A stretch of DNA of 64,000 nucleotides from Conoideocrella luteorostrata (GCA_032433595.1 JASWJB010000176.1:26341-90340); one strand, 5' to 3'; shown: positions 35,569 through 46,347, numbered from the stretch's first letter. The notes: generated by a model from the sequence alone, not told the origin. Program-made: numbers and translations.

Positions 35569-37363
35569 AGTGAGCACGCTCAAATGGAAACCGCTGTGTC
35601 GGATGATCTCGAATTGGCATTAAAGGAGTGCTTGCAACTGCTATACCAAGACGGTTTCGACAGGCAGAACGCTGTATAGGGAAATGAGGATGTGTGATGG
35701 TGCTATGGATTTGAATTGAGTGACTGGCTGAGACACGCCCAGAGAGGAGTCGAATGACAACAGAGGACGGTGTAGGTTGCACAGAGAGAGCGTTTAGATG
35801 GCTACCTACCACTGTGCTTCAAGGTTGACGGCGCCAGTGGTGGTTCGCAGTAGTATCGATATTCGAGATGCAATGGAGATGGCATGAAAGGTCCTCCCAA
35901 TAAACGGGATTTAAGCTGCGACGAAAGGCAACAAGCTGAACCGCACTGCCGATGCAGTCGTATTTACAGTCATCCGAGGCCCAAGAATAAAGTCGCCGGC
36001 TTAGGAGCTGCTCGAAACTATCCCACGTCGAGGCATAGCAGTCGGGCGCGACGACGGGGCATGCGTCCAGTAGCGGCGTGTCGCATCCGATTGGTGACGT
36101 TCACAAAGTGCAATGACTTTCGCGGCGTAACAGGCAGTAGCTTCAAAGCACGAAGTGTAGGCAGACTATGGTAGTACAAAGTAGAAATGGATTGTGTTCG
36201 CGAAGCCTCGTTGAACGACTGCGAAACAGGAAAAGCAGCCTGGTCTCAACAGGTGGTCGCAGGGGTGGTTTCAGTGCTGGTCCAACCTCATCAAATGAGA
36301 TGATCCCCAAAGCCGGAGTTTGAGGGAGGAACTGGGAGAACAAGGGGTGGGGGTGCCACTGTAAACTGTCCTAGTAGAGGGGCGAAGGGGGTTATTATTC
36401 CGGTCGCGGCTGTGAGCGTCCACTCTGGGAGTACGGAGTAGTTACAGAGTACGGAGTAGATACAATAGTTATTAGCTTGTCCACTTTCAACTTTTGTTCC
36501 ATGTTCAACCAACTCTACCTTACCTGATTGGTCTTGCGGGGATCAGGTGCAAAACTACGTCAGTCTAGCCACGAACAGCCTCAATCTATTTTTGACTGGG
36601 TTTTCTTGTAGTATCACAAAAACAGTTTCTCACAGCCGAGGACAGTACCAGTGCGCAAAAGTCTGGCCAACGGCTTACGTTTGTGTCTCCATTTGACGTC
36701 ATCCTCAGTGACGCGTCGTGGCTCTACAGCCCTGCCTGTGAACTGTGCGGGGCACGGAGTAACTAACGACAGGGGTACGGAGTACGTTTTTCTCAATTGT
36801 AAATGCCTTGGAAGCAGGCATTTATTCGTGTTGACTTCATTGGTAGGATTCAGGTTGGCTGAAGAAGCAATAAACAGGGCTGCATTAACTATGTAGCTGC
36901 TTTCCCCAGGCTGTCCCTGTCCAACAAGAGCCACTAACTTTATTGGCCATGACGGAGTATTGCAATGAAATTAGCCGAGTCAAATGTATCAGGCGGCATG
37001 TCACCCTGCCCGATCATCAAGATGGCAATTAAAATTGCGTGCATGTCGTTCTAGGCGTGCTCAAATAAAGTATATGCACGTCTGCTGGTATTCCGTCCAA
37101 TACGGAGTAGTTACAATTTTATTGCTGGGGACCCCAATACAGTTTCACGACTGGGGCGTGCTCCGTACCTCCGTACTTCTCAGAGCGGAGACACCAAACT
37201 TTCTCCATCAAGAGCCAGCAACCGTGTGCTCATGACTTTTGCTGTAAGTCGCACATTATATACCCTCAGCGAAAATTCGCTTAAACCTTTGCGCAACAGC
37301 CTTATATCCGCAAATTTCATACTCTTTGAACATACGGGCCGAGAAGCATCCCCCTTGTTTCAT
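35569..37363. other. Divergent intergenic region of 1.8 kb
   Basis: Shared upstream region of the PH-domain gene and CTU2. TACGGAGTA motifs cluster here (36431-36440, 36449-36458, 36776-36785, 37101-37109 and inverted copies near 37160-37175). No protein-coding gene is recognised. Confidence 0.5.
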
Positions 37364-38663
37364 ATGGCATCTTCGAAGCCCTGCCGGCGTTGCAATAACG
37401 TCGACGCTCCGTATGATTTACGAAACGACCCAACTTGTCGGTAAGTGATATCCAAGTTGAGAAATGGTCTTCTTCTTCTTCTCCTTCTTCTTCTTCTTCT
37501 TCTTCTTCTTCTTCTTCTTCTTCTTCTTTTCCGATCCAAAATTCAAAGCATAAACGTTAATATTGTCCGTTCACAGAGACTGCTTTGTCGACTATGTTGA
37601 AACTAAAGGAGGACGTCGGTTAGGTACAGTTGCTCGAGACACCAAGGCCCCAGGAAGGCCAGGCACACGACGGTATCTCGGTGGACTATCATTCGGACCT
37701 TCATCCACCGTCATGGCTCAAATACTGGATACTAGTGCCAAATTCCACTCCTCAAAGAAGTCCTCTCCTGCCTTTGAGCCACTTGTTGTTCATGTTGACA
37801 CCGACCTGTCGCACACAGCTAATCAGAGCGACACCCCTGCTCAAAGGATACTGTCAAAGTATCGAGAACGTTTTCCCAATGTGTCCTTCGAGTCCGTTCA
37901 TCTGAGTAGAATTTGGACGGTCAGGACACTGGACTGGTCAACGCTCGCCGGTTTCCAAGCCGGCAATCAAGAAGGAATCAGCGAAGTAGATCGGCTAAAG
38001 AATTTCTTTCGTACGCTACCGTCCATGACGGCCAAGGCGGATGTACTTCGGCTTTTCGTTCGACACATCCTCTTAGACTTGGCTTTGGAGCGATCATACA
38101 CGGCACTATTACTGGGACATAGCACAACAGCCTTGGCGGCGTTGGCGATGGCAGAAGTAGCGAATGGACGAGGATTTGCTGTTCCTGGGCAAATAAACGA
38201 TGGATCGTTCGCGGTTTGCAGATATGGATTTGGAACAGACCCTTCCAAGTCGAGGGAGATTTCTGAAACGCAGATGCCGTTGTATTATCCCCTACGAGAA
38301 GTGTTCAAGAGTGAACTCTTGACGTATCTCGATCTCATGCCGTCCGTAAAGGAACTGATGCCCGAAGACAACTCACCTACCGGCCATTTTGTGTCTCACA
38401 AAGACTTGAGCATAACAGAAGTCATGGAGCGTTATTTCGATTCCGTGGAAGGTCCGTATTCTGGTATTGTGGCTAACGTCGTCCGCACAACAGGAAAATT
38501 GGACAGGGCGACGAGCGGAGGCTTTTGTCACATGTGTGGAATGACATTAGATGAGCTGGGAGACTCAAGATGGGCTGGGGAGCTTGGTGAGGATGCCGAC
38601 AAGTTGGACACATCCCAATCCGCTCGGCTCTGTTATGGATGCAAGCGAATCATGCATGGATGA
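37364..38663 (+). CDS. CTU2: Cytoplasmic tRNA 2-thiolation protein 2
   Basis: Partner of the Ctu1/Ncs6 thiolase (Ncs2 in yeast) that thiolates U34 of tRNAs for Lys, Gln and Glu in the Urm1 pathway. Coding is join(37364..37440, 37577..38663), 387 residues. An N-terminal cysteine module (CRRCNNVDAPYDLRNDPTC, then DCF) and a C-terminal one (GGFCHMCGM, ARLCYGCKR) frame an ATP-pyrophosphatase-like core (EPLVVHVDTDLSHTA, ALLLGHSTTALAALAMAEVA, VFKSELLTYLDL). In Ctu2 proteins the catalytic PP-loop is degenerate, and here too no intact SGGxDS is present, consistent with a non-catalytic subunit. The 136-nt intron has a GTAAGT donor and a TCACAG acceptor, and is filled by a CTT-repeat tract. It is convergent with the carrier gene at 39031-40227. 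Confidence 0.93.
37468..37528. repeat. (CTT)n microsatellite inside the CTU2 intron
   Basis: About twenty CTT/TTC units with one CTCC interruption, lying between the donor at 37441 and the acceptor at 37576. It may serve as an exaggerated polypyrimidine tract. Confidence 0.9.
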
Positions 38664-39030
38664 GAAGACTATAAACTAAGCAAATATTCTTGATACAAAT
38701 AAATCGATAGCGAGAAACATCACTATCCATTATCAAGCATATACAACGTAAATTCTTTGGTTATATAGAACGAAAAAGAAAACTCCGACCAGATGCACCA
38801 TCACTTCGTGTTTTTGATATTTTAGCCCATATCTCATCTAAGCCCAAGAGAGCACAGTAGAAATGCCACACGGTCTATTTTAGACGAACAACTACCACAC
38901 CCAAAGAAAATTATGCCCCGAAGTCGGTCATGCCATCATCTAAGTATGAAGTCGTAACAAAATTCAGCCAAAACCCACATCAAGAGACGAGAAGTCCCCG
39001 TGTTCTTTTAGTTTTTTTAGGGTATTATTT
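38664..39030. other. Short intergenic region between CTU2 and the carrier gene
   Basis: AT-rich shared 3' flank of convergent genes, about 370 bp. No feature is recognised. Confidence 0.6.
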
Positions 39031-40227
39031 TCACGCTTTGGCCATCATCGGCAGTACCCGGCCTTCAAACTTTCTCACCAGCTTGTTGGTCTGCTCAGCC
39101 AGCGAGAGGGTCAAGATGGTGTGTGGCAGGATTCGGGCCAGGTGGGGGAGGAAGCCTTTGTAAATAGCGAAGAACCCTTCCGTTCGGATCGTCTTGCCGA
39201 GGCAATCAAAGACGCCCTCGTAGAGATTTCCGTTTTGGTTGTACAGACGGGACATGATGGTATCTATAGAAGCAGCATTTGTATATTAGTAATTTTTCCT
39301 GTGCCGATCTGCCATCCGGGACAGGATTATCCTTACCAGGAGGATGCATGAAGCAGCAGACAACAAAGCCACTGACTGCACTGCTACTCAGATGCAAAGC
39401 TGGGCCTTCCTCCATGCCGGCGTGCCGCATCAACCGTCTCTTAGCCAAAAAGTATGTAGGCAGCTGGACAGAGCTGCCGAAACCGGTTCGAATCATGGCC
39501 GCGCCAATACCGCGGTATAAGCCTCTTACACCCTCTAAGCGGTAAATTTGCGACAAGCCATCAAAGGCATTCCGGTACTGGTGCTGCGTTCCGACCGGCA
39601 AAAAGGGCGAGTAACTTTGGAGGCGGGTCTTGACAAGAAAAAATGGACTACCGGCGGCAGCGCCGAGGATTCCGGAGAAGGCGCCGCAGAATATATTGAT
39701 GCCGAGATTTTGCGCGTTTTCGTTCTTGAGAAACAATGTCGCCAGGCCTTTGCGCATCGGGTCGTAGAAGCCTAATCGGCAGCCATTCAGGAGGATTTGG
39801 TAGATATAAGCAGTTCCCAGACCACGATAAATGCCTCGCAAGCCTTCATTCTTCACAATAATGCCGACACCGTGAAGTGGTCCGCGATAATGGTGCGGTT
39901 GGTGGCCTTTCGATTGAAGCTCGCCTTGGAGCTGCATGCTACACTAGCAGGTCAGCTAAACGACCAACAGATCAACTCTGAAGTCTAGAAGGAAAAAAAA
40001 GTAAATCTCTGATATGACTAGAGCCGACTTACCGAATCTTGACGGTTTCGAATGGGTGTGTCGCAGTCACAGCGCCGCAGGCTGCGATGCCGCCAGCTAT
40101 GAATGCTCTACAGCCATTGAAGAAAATGTCAGCAAAGGCAATCGAAGCCAGGGCAATATGTGATAACCCTCAACTATATCGTCCTGAGTTTTTTGTTTGG
40201 GGTGGCTCACCCAAGAGTTGTTGACAT
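39031..40227 (-). CDS. OAC1: Mitochondrial carrier protein, oxaloacetate/sulfate (Oac1) type
   Basis: An inner-membrane transporter of the SLC25 family. Coding is complement(join(39031..39263, 39337..39938, 40033..40107, 40211..40227)), 308 residues, the usual carrier length. Three repeats each begin with a carrier signature: HPFETVKIR in repeat 1, SPFFLVKTRLQ in repeat 2 (less canonical) and HPPDTIMSRLYNQ in repeat 3. The second halves read GLRGIYRGLGTAY, GVRGLYRGIGAAM and GFFAIYKGFLPH. The HPPDT-x-M-x-R-x-YNQ signature is what I associate with Oac1, which exchanges oxaloacetate, sulfate and malonate in yeast. Exon 1 is only 17 nt (MSTTLG shared with exon 2), joined through a GTGAGC donor and a GTAG acceptor. 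All phases match. Family is certain; substrate is inferred. Confidence 0.9.
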
Positions 40228-41188
40228 GTTGAAACGAAGAATAACTTGGTGCGCACTATAGAATTAAACCGGCCCGAGAGAAGCGGTGGTGAGTGAGAGA
40301 GCAGTTGAACCGGCAGGAAAGCCACGCCGAAGCTACAAGTATAGCTCTAGTGCAAGCAATATTTCCGCTTCTTTATTCCTTGAATAACGTGAAGCCGAGC
40401 GGTGGATTCTCGCTATCGGATTGATTGCCCGTGTGGCCGGAAGAACGGGACCCTTCGAGGCTCGATTACGCTGACACGCAGTCAAAATGCCTGTCCGGTA
40501 ATAGCCCACGTAAGTCAATGAAGCCGAAAAAAGTCCCGCAAAGCATGAAATGTGACGTCGAAGTGATGGGAACAAACGGTGAGCGAAGGGAGGAAACTGA
40601 TGTGACGCGGCGCAAATGGCGGAGTTTATTCTAACGGGTCGACATGTTGCGAATCTCTTCTGCCGACGTCGGCCGCTCCAGCGATGCGCTCCATCGGGTC
40701 CGACTTTGGCGCCAGCCCTGCTAGCCCAACAAATTGCTTGCTCGGTTAGTGGCCAGCGGGTCTGGGGCACGCAATAGGCAAGACAAGTCTCAAAAGTGAA
40801 GATCCGAAGCGAGGCCGCCATCAAAACCCAACCGCCGACAGCTAGTTGAGGCGTCAATCTTACATCAGCAATCAGGATTCTTGCACGCCGAATGACTTTA
40901 GCTGGGTTTGGTCGGCGTCTTGCGTTGGCATCTTGCGTTGGCATCTTGCGATGAACAGACATCCGGTGGCCAAATTGGACTGGTTCCTGACTGTCTCACT
41001 AGGCAGTAGGACGGACGAAGTGCGTTTATGCAATGCAACCATTGGCAACCTGAGCATGTTTCGACCTTCGATACGCGGTACATCTTAAGATTAAGGTTGA
41101 GGATGCTGATTATCAGCAAAGAGCGATACCAGCAATCAAGAGGTGCCTGATCATTCACAGCACCTGGCGATACGTGAGTTTTGGTTTT
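40228..41188. other. Intergenic region upstream of OAC1
   Basis: No recognised gene. A 13-bp unit, TGCGTTGGCATCT, occurs as two perfect tandem copies at 40921-40933 and 40934-40946, followed by a partial third. ORFs reading through this repeat give repeated MPTQDAN peptides and are not considered real. Confidence 0.5.
40921..40951. repeat. 13-bp tandem repeat, two and a half copies
   Basis: TGCGTTGGCATCT is repeated twice exactly, then TGCGA begins a third copy. Confidence 0.8.
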
Positions 41189-41560
41189 TCATTTTTTCAC
41201 ATGTTTTTTTTTTTCATGTGCCACTGAGCTCACCAGGATTCGCACAGCCTCCTTCATCACCAAACCGTGGATATGCAGCTCAGGAAGAGGCTTCTTTCTC
41301 AGCAGGGAGAATATTGTGATGCCTAATGCGAAGATATCACTATGCAACCCCCGCTGTTCCTTTTTCATGAACTCCAGGGGCACATACTAACGAGCCTGCT
41401 CCTTTCTCTTAGCCTTATTACCTGTCATCCTATATCACCGGCGACTTTACCGACATAAACGAGCAAGCCTATCCTAACTTCTGCGAGCATTTGCTCTAGA
41501 CTATCGAATAGTTATTGCAAGCATTAAAACTTTATATTAAGCCCAGGCTATGCTACTAAT
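41189..41560 (-). pseudogene. Protein-kinase relic (C-lobe fragment)
   Basis: Reading on the minus strand, the frame gives RKEQAR, an in-frame TAG, then YVPLEFMKKEQRGLHSDIFA and LGITIFSLLRKKPLPE. This matches the activation-segment end and subdomain IX of protein kinases (the Y-x-P-P-E-F and S-D-I-F-A-L-G-I pattern). The frame ends at 41189, about 65 residues after the TAG, without the rest of the C-lobe. The preceding sequence, where a DFG loop should be, holds several stops in all frames (a GDIG segment near 41440 may be its remnant). The TAG in a conserved place and the lack of an N-lobe show a decayed gene. Protein kinase identity of the fragment is fairly secure; the subfamily is unknown. 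Confidence 0.6.
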
Positions 41561-42300
41561 CGTCATGGCAATTGAATGTAGAATGGCGGCACACAAGAAG
41601 TACAATAGTATTTTGGAACCAATTGGCCCTCAGTTTAATGCATTTTGCGCGTGAGATGTCGGCAAAATCTATTGACCCAACTTCACCAGCCTTAGCTCTA
41701 AAGTCGCCTGAACGCTGCTAGATTGCCATTGACGATGGTGTTATGCCTATTTTGATGCGGATGTCCACGAAGCGTTTCATTTTCTTCTGGATCGCGATAT
41801 CGGGCCAAATATCTGAGAACTTATCTAACAGGGAAAATAAAGATGTTCAGTTAAAGCACGACCAGCTGGATGCAGGAGAACCAAGGTACCAAAACTCGCC
41901 GAGCTCTTGAGGACGCAGCTCATCTGAGCATCGAACTCGTCCTAGCGTACCTAAACTGAGGGCTCTGGTCCTGGATGGAACGAGGGGAGTGAAAATATAG
42001 CATCATGGCATCATCTCCAGTCCTTTAAGCATGCCCCACGTAGTTTCTGCTCCCAATATCCCCTTCTTCAGCCTGCTTGTTCAATTAGGGGCACAACGGA
42101 GCAGGTGCACCACTTTTTGATGAAGCAGCTGGTGGCAGCGGGTAATGAGGGGCAATGACAACCATTAGATTGGTTGTCAGCAGCCATACCATCCCCCGCG
42201 CCACATACAACTCCCAAAGTCCCGTATGTAATGATTATACACATAATTAACAGAGAAGCGCAATCCTTCTGTTTTTGAGCTGTATCTTTACGAACCAATT
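41561..42300. other. Stretch without a recognisable gene inside the pseudogene island
   Basis: AT-rich, stop-rich sequence with only short ORFs. Parts may be further remains of the kinase relic, but I cannot align any segment. Confidence 0.4.
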
Positions 42301-42456
42301 TTCCGGTCCTCTATGGTGCTCAAAATGCTATCCTCCCGTAACATCGCCTTCCAACAAGTCCAGCATAATTAAAGTATCTTCGCAGGCCACGACCAGCCTC
42401 TCATAGTGGAATCAACTCACTTGATTCACCAGATAACGAGCGATCCAATATAGCCG

Positions 42457-43400
42457 TCATACCTCTTCATATTTCCAGTTGAGTCGCTGCTGGATGTACT
42501 GGAAGAGGAAACTTGCAGTCTGATGCCCTAAAACTGAAACGAAGAAAGCTAATAGAACAGCGATGACGTTGCGCCGTATAAGAGGCTTCATTAGATGCCA
42601 GAGTCTTGAGAAAATGGTAGATTGTGTGGATATTGACGTTGTCTCATCCTCAACGGCTGGCTGCTCTTCTTCCGCACCTGTGGCGCATGAAGGAGATTCC
42701 GTCTCCGGCAGAACGAACAGCGGAGTTATACCACCAAAAGAAGTCAAAAAACCATAGATAAAGTACGGTACCCAGGCGTCATGGACATGAGCAAGGCAGG
42801 TAATGGTGGAGCAAGGACTTCTGATATAATGCCGCAGGAAGTTAGGAGAAAGAATAAGTCTGCTCGTTGACCTGGCGGTGCAATGTCAGCCAAAACCAGG
42901 GAGATCAAGGCGCTGGCAACGGCATCACCTCCGCCCACAAAGGTACCAATCGAGGAAAGCCAGATGAGACGCAGCGGGAACACATCAGAGTGCCAGAGAA
43001 CGGTCTTAGCTATGGCATCCTGCCAGAGAGCGTCGATTATAGCCAAGATAAGTACGGAGCGACGGCCATAACGGTCAGCCATAATGCCGAATGGGGCGGC
43101 TACGATAAAAGACGGTTAAACGTATTTAACATCTGATTAACGGTTGCAAGCTCGGCCTGAATTGGACCCAGAGTACAGTCGTTCTCGGCTGAAACGGAGT
43201 GATAATGTCGGCTGCGAATGATGCACTTGGGGATGCTAGGCTAAGGCGCCTCTAAGAAGGCGGTAAGTCAACCAAAATGACCATGAAAAAGCTCACGACG
43301 CCGATTGGTGTCGGTTGCACCACCGGGCTTGAGGGCTGGCAAAGGGCTCTCTTCGCCAGGCCGCTCCTCCCCAATAGCATTCTACATGCTGCTGTTTGAT
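42457..43400 (-). pseudogene. Major facilitator superfamily (MFS) transporter pseudogene
   Basis: The minus strand holds separate frames that together look like an MFS transporter. They are a cytoplasmic head (EERPGEESPLPALKPGG, 43310-43380), a segment with TLGPIQAELATVNQMLNTFN (about 43120-43180), the signature MADRYGRRSVLILAIIDALW in the loop between helices 2 and 3 (43080), helices including VLADIAPPGQR, and then LPETE and a further membrane pair ending QRLNWKYEEV at 42457. The pieces lie in different frames. One frame break sits after NTFNR near 43100-43110. Another sits at about 42770-42780, where SMTP should continue into WVPYFIYGF but a base is missing. The first membrane helix region has stops. 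The C-terminal half is absent. The arrangement is described here without restoring it. The transporter class is fairly clear; substrate is unknown. Confidence 0.7.
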
Positions 43401-43689
43401 GGATTTCGTCGCCGCCTGCATTGACAGATTGTAGCTTGGGGAGATGGCCAGGCGACGGTTTTTGATGGTCCCTCAGTCCGCAGTTCGCAGTGACTCAGCA
43501 AATAGCCCCGACGCGCGTCCGACAATGATCTTATTCGGCCGCTTCTTAACAATGGCAATTATCATCGTAAGCAGGCAGGATCATACTAGTACGCAAACGA
43601 TTGACAAGACAATAAAGCGACAGGGAAGAATCCTTGCGAAACCCCTGTGGCTAACTACCCGCATAGGAAGCAGAGAGGTGGCTTAGGAA

Positions 43690-44140
43690 TCAGCAGATAG
43701 TAAGGTTGTTATACATGGCGACCTAAGACCCGATAACTTCCTCGTTGATGGCGTATTGCCTTTATCACCTCACTCGACTTATGCTTTATGCGACTCTAGC
43801 GGATTAACCTGCGAAGATCTCCAACTTTATGGTGGAAATTTTCCTAACTCTAGCTTTTTTAACCCAAACCATGTCTCGGAAGTGACATACGCCGCTGATG
43901 TCTTTAGCCTTGGTTTATCCTGTATACTATTATTATAGGTTATTGGTCATTTGCTGCAGCCACTGACCAATTTACTTCTACAGAAGAAATAGAGGAGTAT
44001 GAGGCAGATGTAGATTGCCGCGTCGCTGATGGAATTTTCGCTCAAGTTGATGGACTCTTGACCGGGACACTATTTTGCGATGTTGGACAAACAAGTTCTT
44101 TCACGCCACAGAAATTATGGCAAAGGTTTCCAAATTAAAT
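43690..44140 (+). pseudogene. Kinase-like protein pseudogene (HGDLRPDN family), frameshifted
   Basis: From about 43711 the frame encodes VVIHGDLRPDNFLVD, a variant catalytic loop (HxDxxxxN), then ALCDSSGLTC in the DFG position and YAADVFSLGLSCIL, the helix after the activation segment. At about 43925-43940, in a TTA repeat, the reading passes to another frame, which continues IGYWSFAAATDQFTSTEEIE and EYEADVDCRVADGIFAQVDG to a TAA near 44140. Continuity of the family across the break shows a single-base slip. A TAG lies upstream of the catalytic loop in the same frame, and no N-lobe was found. The replacement of DFG by CDSSG suggests that even the ancestor may have been a divergent or inactive kinase. 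I recall this type as an expanded hypocrealean family, unverified. Confidence 0.65.
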
Positions 44141-45937
44141 ATCAAGTACTAGCATGTGTTTCACTGTCCTTAATCGTTGTTTACATGCACCAGATATATC
44201 GCCATTGCAAAGTCAATCTCAGAGCGACTTAAGGGTTTCTGCAACTATATCGTCCACACTTGATTCCTCCCTTCGAGCCGAAATACTTGCTGTTTGGCCC
44301 ACCATCGCCGACTATAAGCTCATCTAGATATTGAAAGGGGTGAGAAAGCTGGCCAATTGCCTGTTTGTCAGACTAGTCAAGTTATTAGCCTCACTGTTGC
44401 AATCATTTGGGAAGGGGCGAGGCTGGGAGTTACTGCCTTTTGACACCTATCACTGCATCATTCTGCCTGGACTCTGCCTGGACCCTGCAAAACGACTTGT
44501 ATGGCGAGTACACAGTGGGCAATTGGTAGGTGGCGGGTAGTCATGAACGGGTTTCATCAGCTCAGACCAGAATGGAAATTGCTTCTGACCTTCCATATTT
44601 TCAAGTACATCTCCCCCTCCACGCACATATTTCATCACACTGACCTTGGTCAGAAAACGACAGCGAGTTTTCGAGCCTCACTGGCACATCATCACATACC
44701 AGACTGGGTCCCAAGGCGTCGATAAGCCGAAAATTGAGTAAAGCATCTAACCAGAACGGCACGAGGCAATTCCTCCCGTCGCTGGCAAAGAACTCTTGAT
44801 GACTACCCCACGAGACAGAATGACTCCTCACAACACACAGTGGGGGAGGCACATTGAGCACTTCCAGAAGAATCCACGCCTTCTAGTATCCGTAATATTG
44901 ACTGCAGTGCCCCTCAGGCTACATTTGAAGCCAATCTTCAGGCTAAGCTCACGAAGCCAGATTCCGTCATCTTCTTCTGGACGCCATCTGCAGGCAACTA
45001 CAGCAACCCTGCTCGCCATTCAGGCTGGATGGTGCTCGGATTCAACCGGTGTCCAGATATCAAGATAGCTAAAGTTAACCTCAAGAACTAGGATCCCAAC
45101 AGTCATCATGTCAGAATCGATTGATTAAGTAGGGTCACAGTAAGTCTATAAATCTATTCCTTTTCCATTATCTCCTACTATCAGCACCTACTGATGCGAG
45201 CCTCAGTATACTCCAATCTCCAAGGGCAGGCCGGCGGGTGCTGCCCAAAAGCTGCTGCTTCCAGAGCCGCCGCCTCCGATACCGCCGCTATTATTTACCA
45301 GGACTAGCATCACGTTCTGGTAGCGGAGGTAAATGGCGGGAACAATGGCGATGACGACGAATACGATTTTCTAGATGAGTAGGCGGACGGGCGAAAGCTC
45401 ACCGTGCTCTTGTTCCTTTATAAGTGAAATCGTAGATTCCCTTGTCACGGATATATTAAAAAAAATTGCATTATTCACCCCGTTAGTGTGGAGCTTCACC
45501 TGTTGTTGAATTTTGTGATATCCCAGAGGGCGAAAGTCCGCGATGTTCTTATTCCTCTACTGTTGAAAACCCAACCGAGCGAAACCCCATTCTATTCTTA
45601 TTTTCCAATAGGGGAAAACTTAAGTCTATAATAGGCGTAAACCCGATTCCATAATGGATGAAACCCAATTTCTTAATAGGTGCAAACCTGACTCTTCAAT
45701 AGGTGAAAACCCTCTTTTGGTCGTGCTGGCAGCCCTACCGTAGTTGGTTCAATTCCCACGACGAATGTATCAACTATCGGAGGCGCTTGAGAAATCTCCG
45801 AGCGACAAATTGGCGAGCGCTAGATTAACTTTAGTAGTTGGGCCGTGAGGACCGGTGAACAATTGGTGTCTCATATTATTTTGATGTTTTTGACGTTCAG
45901 ATAAGAATGATACTTAATTGTTCCAAACAATAACGTC
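44141..45937. other. Accessory, gene-free stretch after the kinase relic
   Basis: Mostly short, unrecognised ORFs. On the minus strand at about 45200-45380 a frame reads KIVFVVIAIVPAIYLRYQNV and then a Gly/Ser-rich end, as if it were one transmembrane helix of a lost gene, with a stop just before it. A degenerate tandem array follows at 45577-45725. Confidence 0.4.
45577..45725. repeat. Degenerate tandem array of about 22-23 bp units
   Basis: Units starting near 45612, 45635, 45657, 45680 and 45703 share the pattern AATAGG-(T/C)G-(N)AAACC-(C/T)-(4 to 6 pyrimidine-rich bases)-TT. Examples are GCGTAAACCCGATTCCATA and GTGCAAACCTGACTCTTCA. Looser copies (GCGAAACCCC, TTGAAAACCC) lie upstream from about 45530. 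The 22-23 bp spacing is regular although the bases have drifted. Confidence 0.6.
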
Positions 45938-46177
45938 CTACTCCGTAGTTACTCCGTAATCTTGCAACTCGGGCTCCACACAAGCTATCTTCCAATACTC
46001 CGTCTCCAATCCTGAATACTTTTGAGCCCGCGCCCTGTCCAACTGTCGCTGCTTGTAATCGCGGCGGCATCGTTGTGCATTACGAAGTGCGCCTGCTGGT
46101 AAGATTCCGAAAGTAGTAAACGGGAGGATAACAGACGTACCCTTAAGTCTTAGAGGCTCCGAACGACCGTCACCCAT
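45938..46177 (-). CDS. Small hypothetical protein, doubtful
   Basis: A 79-residue frame, beginning MGDGRSEPLRLKGTSVILP and continuing FTTFGILPAGALRN, with a basic middle (RRDYKQRQLDRARAQK). I do not recognise it. Its last codons (DYGVTTE and stop) are formed by two tandem TACTCCGTA-family motifs, so the original 3' end may have been replaced or truncated by that element. It is divergent from SWD2 with about 170 bp between the starts. It could be a chance ORF. Confidence 0.25.
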   Translation of the reverse strand: MGDGRSEPLRLKGTSVILPFTTFGILPAGALRNAQRCRRDYKQRQLDRARAQKYSGLETEYWKIACVEPELQDYGVTTE

Positions 46178-46347
46178 CTGAACATCTTCGATCAGGACAC
46201 GCCTATTTTACGGTATTTCGACGTCAACGACAAATATATACCTAGCCCAGGCAGTTGCGTCCAATTTAGCTCAGCGAACCATTCACTACCCCGTATCTAT
46301 CACAAGTACGGTTGATCGTTTACAACCACTGCTGTGCCTGCTTCAGC

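Noticed and set aside
40333..40962. 209-codon minus-strand ORF upstream of OAC1
   Set aside because: It runs through a 13-bp tandem repeat, lacks any domain, and its composition looks non-coding.
45715..45766. tRNA-like pattern (GTCGTG ... GGTTCAATTCC ... CACGAC)
   Set aside because: The ends can pair but are only about 40 bases apart, and the T-stem has mismatches. There is no room for an anticodon arm.
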